Of a DNA stretch of 28,888 nt, positions 27,577 to 28,888 are shown one piece after another (the first letter of the stretch is position 1; each line of letters begins with the position of its first letter). The stretch spans positions 11,022 to 39,909 of the forward strand of contig MU621250.1 of assembly GCA_025399215.1 (NCBI GenBank), written 5' to 3'. Below the pieces are notes generated by a model. It saw only the letters and a list, made by a program, of their open reading frames with translations. It ran no database searches and was not told the origin of the DNA. Source of the DNA: Globomyces pollinis-pini (Eukaryota; Chytridiomycota; Chytridiomycetes; Rhizophydiales; Globomycetaceae). Both the position numbers and the translations under genes were made by a program.

Positions 27577-28778
27577 CTACTGAAAAAGAAGGTGTTGGAC
27601 CAAACCAATTAGAATAGGTATTAACACACAACTTGAACCACTTTGGTTTGCAGCCGAAGCCTTGGTCGTATCGGCAGGAAGGAGCGTTGGTTGAGCTATT
27701 AAACTAACAATGAATGTAGCAGTAGGAACAACTGTGGTGGTAGTAGCGGTAGTGGTTGGTGCACTAGTTACAACCAAATTCTTTCCATCACCCCCATACC
27801 AATTGCTGTCTCCCAGACAAGATCCTACTGGTTGTGGTTTTAACGCTGTTGGTGGAATGGCTTGGAATTGGCTGAGGGCCTGGATAGCAACTCGTGAAGT
27901 TGCAACAGTCAGATCATGTTGTAGAGATATAAATCCTGGTTGATCTGGTTGATTCCACGACAAAATATTCGTTAATGCAGAACTGGATATCCCAGTATCA
28001 CCCGAGTCTCTACTCCATAATACAGTACGATAGCCTAGTGCTGCGACAATGGCACGAACTCGATCATCGATGTCGCCACTAGAGTTAATCGTCAAGCTAG
28101 TTACTAAGGCGGCCTGAAATATTTTGGAACAACTCCTATTGTTCGATAAATTAATGCCTCCGTATACTTCATTTCGGCCACGATTTGTTCATTCGTTAAC
28201 GAAGTCATTGGATGATGGGACCAAGTGTGTAATCCTATTTGATGACCTTCTTGGTGAGCTCGTATCAACATATCATTCTTGTTCAACATTAAATTAGATC
28301 CAATAATGAAAAAAGTTGCTTTCCAGTTCAATGCCTTTAATGCACTGTGAATTCCAGCAGTATCACTACCACCAGCATTTTGTGAGGGTCCATCATCATA
28401 AGTCAATCCCCAATCATTTCTGTTTGGACAATTAACAATATCAGCCTACCAATGAATAGTTTAACCCTTTACCTTAAAATCTTTTGTATCAGTGTATCTG
28501 ACACAATGATTAAAGGACCAATAGCAAGTTTTGGCAGGATCACTATGATAACTGACGCTTGCTAGTTGAATGTAGGACGAAGGAGGGATAGCTAATAGTG
28601 CAGGATCTACAACTGATCGTACATACTCCCAAGATTCTTGAACGAGTGGATCTTGCAGTAGATTTCCACTGATCATCACTTTTTCATCCAATGATGGCCA
28701 TATTTGTGGTATAGGTGGTGGGTATCGATTAATGGGAACTGTAGATCCAAATATCGAAAATGCAGATCCAATCGTCAT
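27577..28778 (-). CDS. Chitin/polysaccharide deacetylase (CE4), paralogue 2
   Basis: Three exons (28778-28473, 28445-28105, 28078-27577) with GT-AG introns of 27 and 26 nt give 382 residues. CE4 motifs are TYDDGP at about 117-122, HTWSHH at 175-180 (metal ligands H175 and H179 with D119/D120), RPPYG at 213-217, WSRD at 237-240 and SLQHDL with H270. After the domain comes a Thr/Val-rich linker of about 50 residues, then ANQSGSS and a hydrophobic end (VLIPILIGLVQHLLF). This looks like a GPI-anchor signal, so the enzyme probably acts at the wall or plasma membrane, converting chitin to chitosan. The N-terminus (MTIGSAFSIFG) is only a weak signal peptide. ATG 28778 is preceded by TATATAA at about 45 bp. 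Introns lie at the same codons as in paralogue 1, and here intron 1 ends in a normal TAG. Confidence 0.93.
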
Positions 28779-28818
28779 TTTTTCCCTATCACTTCCCACT
28801 TGTGTTTAGTAAAGTTGT

Positions 28819-28825
28819 TTATATA
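28819..28825 (-). promoter_or_regulatory. TATA box, deacetylase 2
   Basis: TATATAA on the minus strand lies 41-47 bases upstream of the deacetylase 2 ATG, similar in place to the TATA box of paralogue 1. A TATA box is not obvious before the housekeeping genes of this window, which fits inducible or stage-specific control of the deacetylases (inference). Confidence 0.5.
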
Positions 28826-28888
28826 TTTTTGATTGAGTTTTGACTCATTGACATTCTCAGCCCCTTTTGTTTATCAACAATTCAATGT

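Noticed and set aside
1..28888. CRISPR arrays, insertion sequences, operons or bacterial ribosome-binding sites
   Set aside because: Spliceosomal introns and nuclear tRNA genes show a eukaryotic genome; no regularly spaced repeats or transposase frames were seen.

Overview
This is a nuclear genome segment from an AT-rich, intron-rich eukaryote, most likely a zoosporic (flagellated) fungus or a close relative such as an aphelid. Three things point there. Two chitin/polysaccharide deacetylases, two fungal-type omega-6/omega-3 fatty-acid desaturases and a URB2 ribosome-biogenesis gene are fungus-like. An intact 21-exon IFT121/WDR35 gene means the organism builds cilia or flagella. Nearly all introns are tiny (about 23-42 nt), with GT(A)...AG ends and a branch-like CTAAC/CTAAT/TTAAT close to the 3' splice site. 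I cannot name the species.

Layout. 1-165: 3' end of a UDP-glucose 4-epimerase (+). 298-1609 and 3821-5313: two desaturase genes (-), separated by a gene-poor stretch that holds a weak possible gene fragment (3158-3537). 5661-6185: mitochondrial oxidoreductase-like (OXLD1-type) protein (-). 6463-6866: small membrane protein (+). 7016-7447 and 7693-8172: tandem pair of type II membrane proteins with a shared six-cysteine ectodomain (+). 8409-10037: E2 ubiquitin-conjugating-like protein with a long unique C-terminus (+). 10189-12906: 895-aa coiled-coil protein (-), head to head over 70 bp with IFT121 (12977-17132, +). 17189-18154: predicted seven-transmembrane protein (-). 18518-22859: URB2/NPA2 (+). 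22915-24005: chitin deacetylase paralogue 1 (-), with one abnormal splice acceptor. 24300-24449: tRNA-Arg(ACG) and tRNA-Lys(CTT) (-). 24881-25558: chorismate-lyase-fold-like protein (-). 25741-26770: histidine protein methyltransferase HPM1/METTL18 (+). 26934-27472: small unknown spliced gene (+). 27577-28778: chitin deacetylase paralogue 2 (-).

How the genes relate. Most are unrelated housekeeping genes packed 50-300 bp apart in divergent and convergent pairs. The relationships that look meaningful are three local gene duplications (desaturases, Cys-rich membrane proteins, deacetylases), the shared divergent promoter of IFT121 and the coiled-coil protein (which suggests a basal-body or flagellar role for the latter), and two unrelated translation-linked genes (URB2, which acts in 60S assembly, and HPM1, which methylates ribosomal protein uL3).

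Method and limits. Gene models were built by hand-splicing. Each multi-exon CDS given as complete sums to a multiple of three with no internal stop. That is strong for IFT121, URB2, HPM1, the desaturases, the 7TM gene and deacetylase 2, and weaker for the small genes at 6463 and 26934. No database search was possible. Family names rest on recognised motifs.
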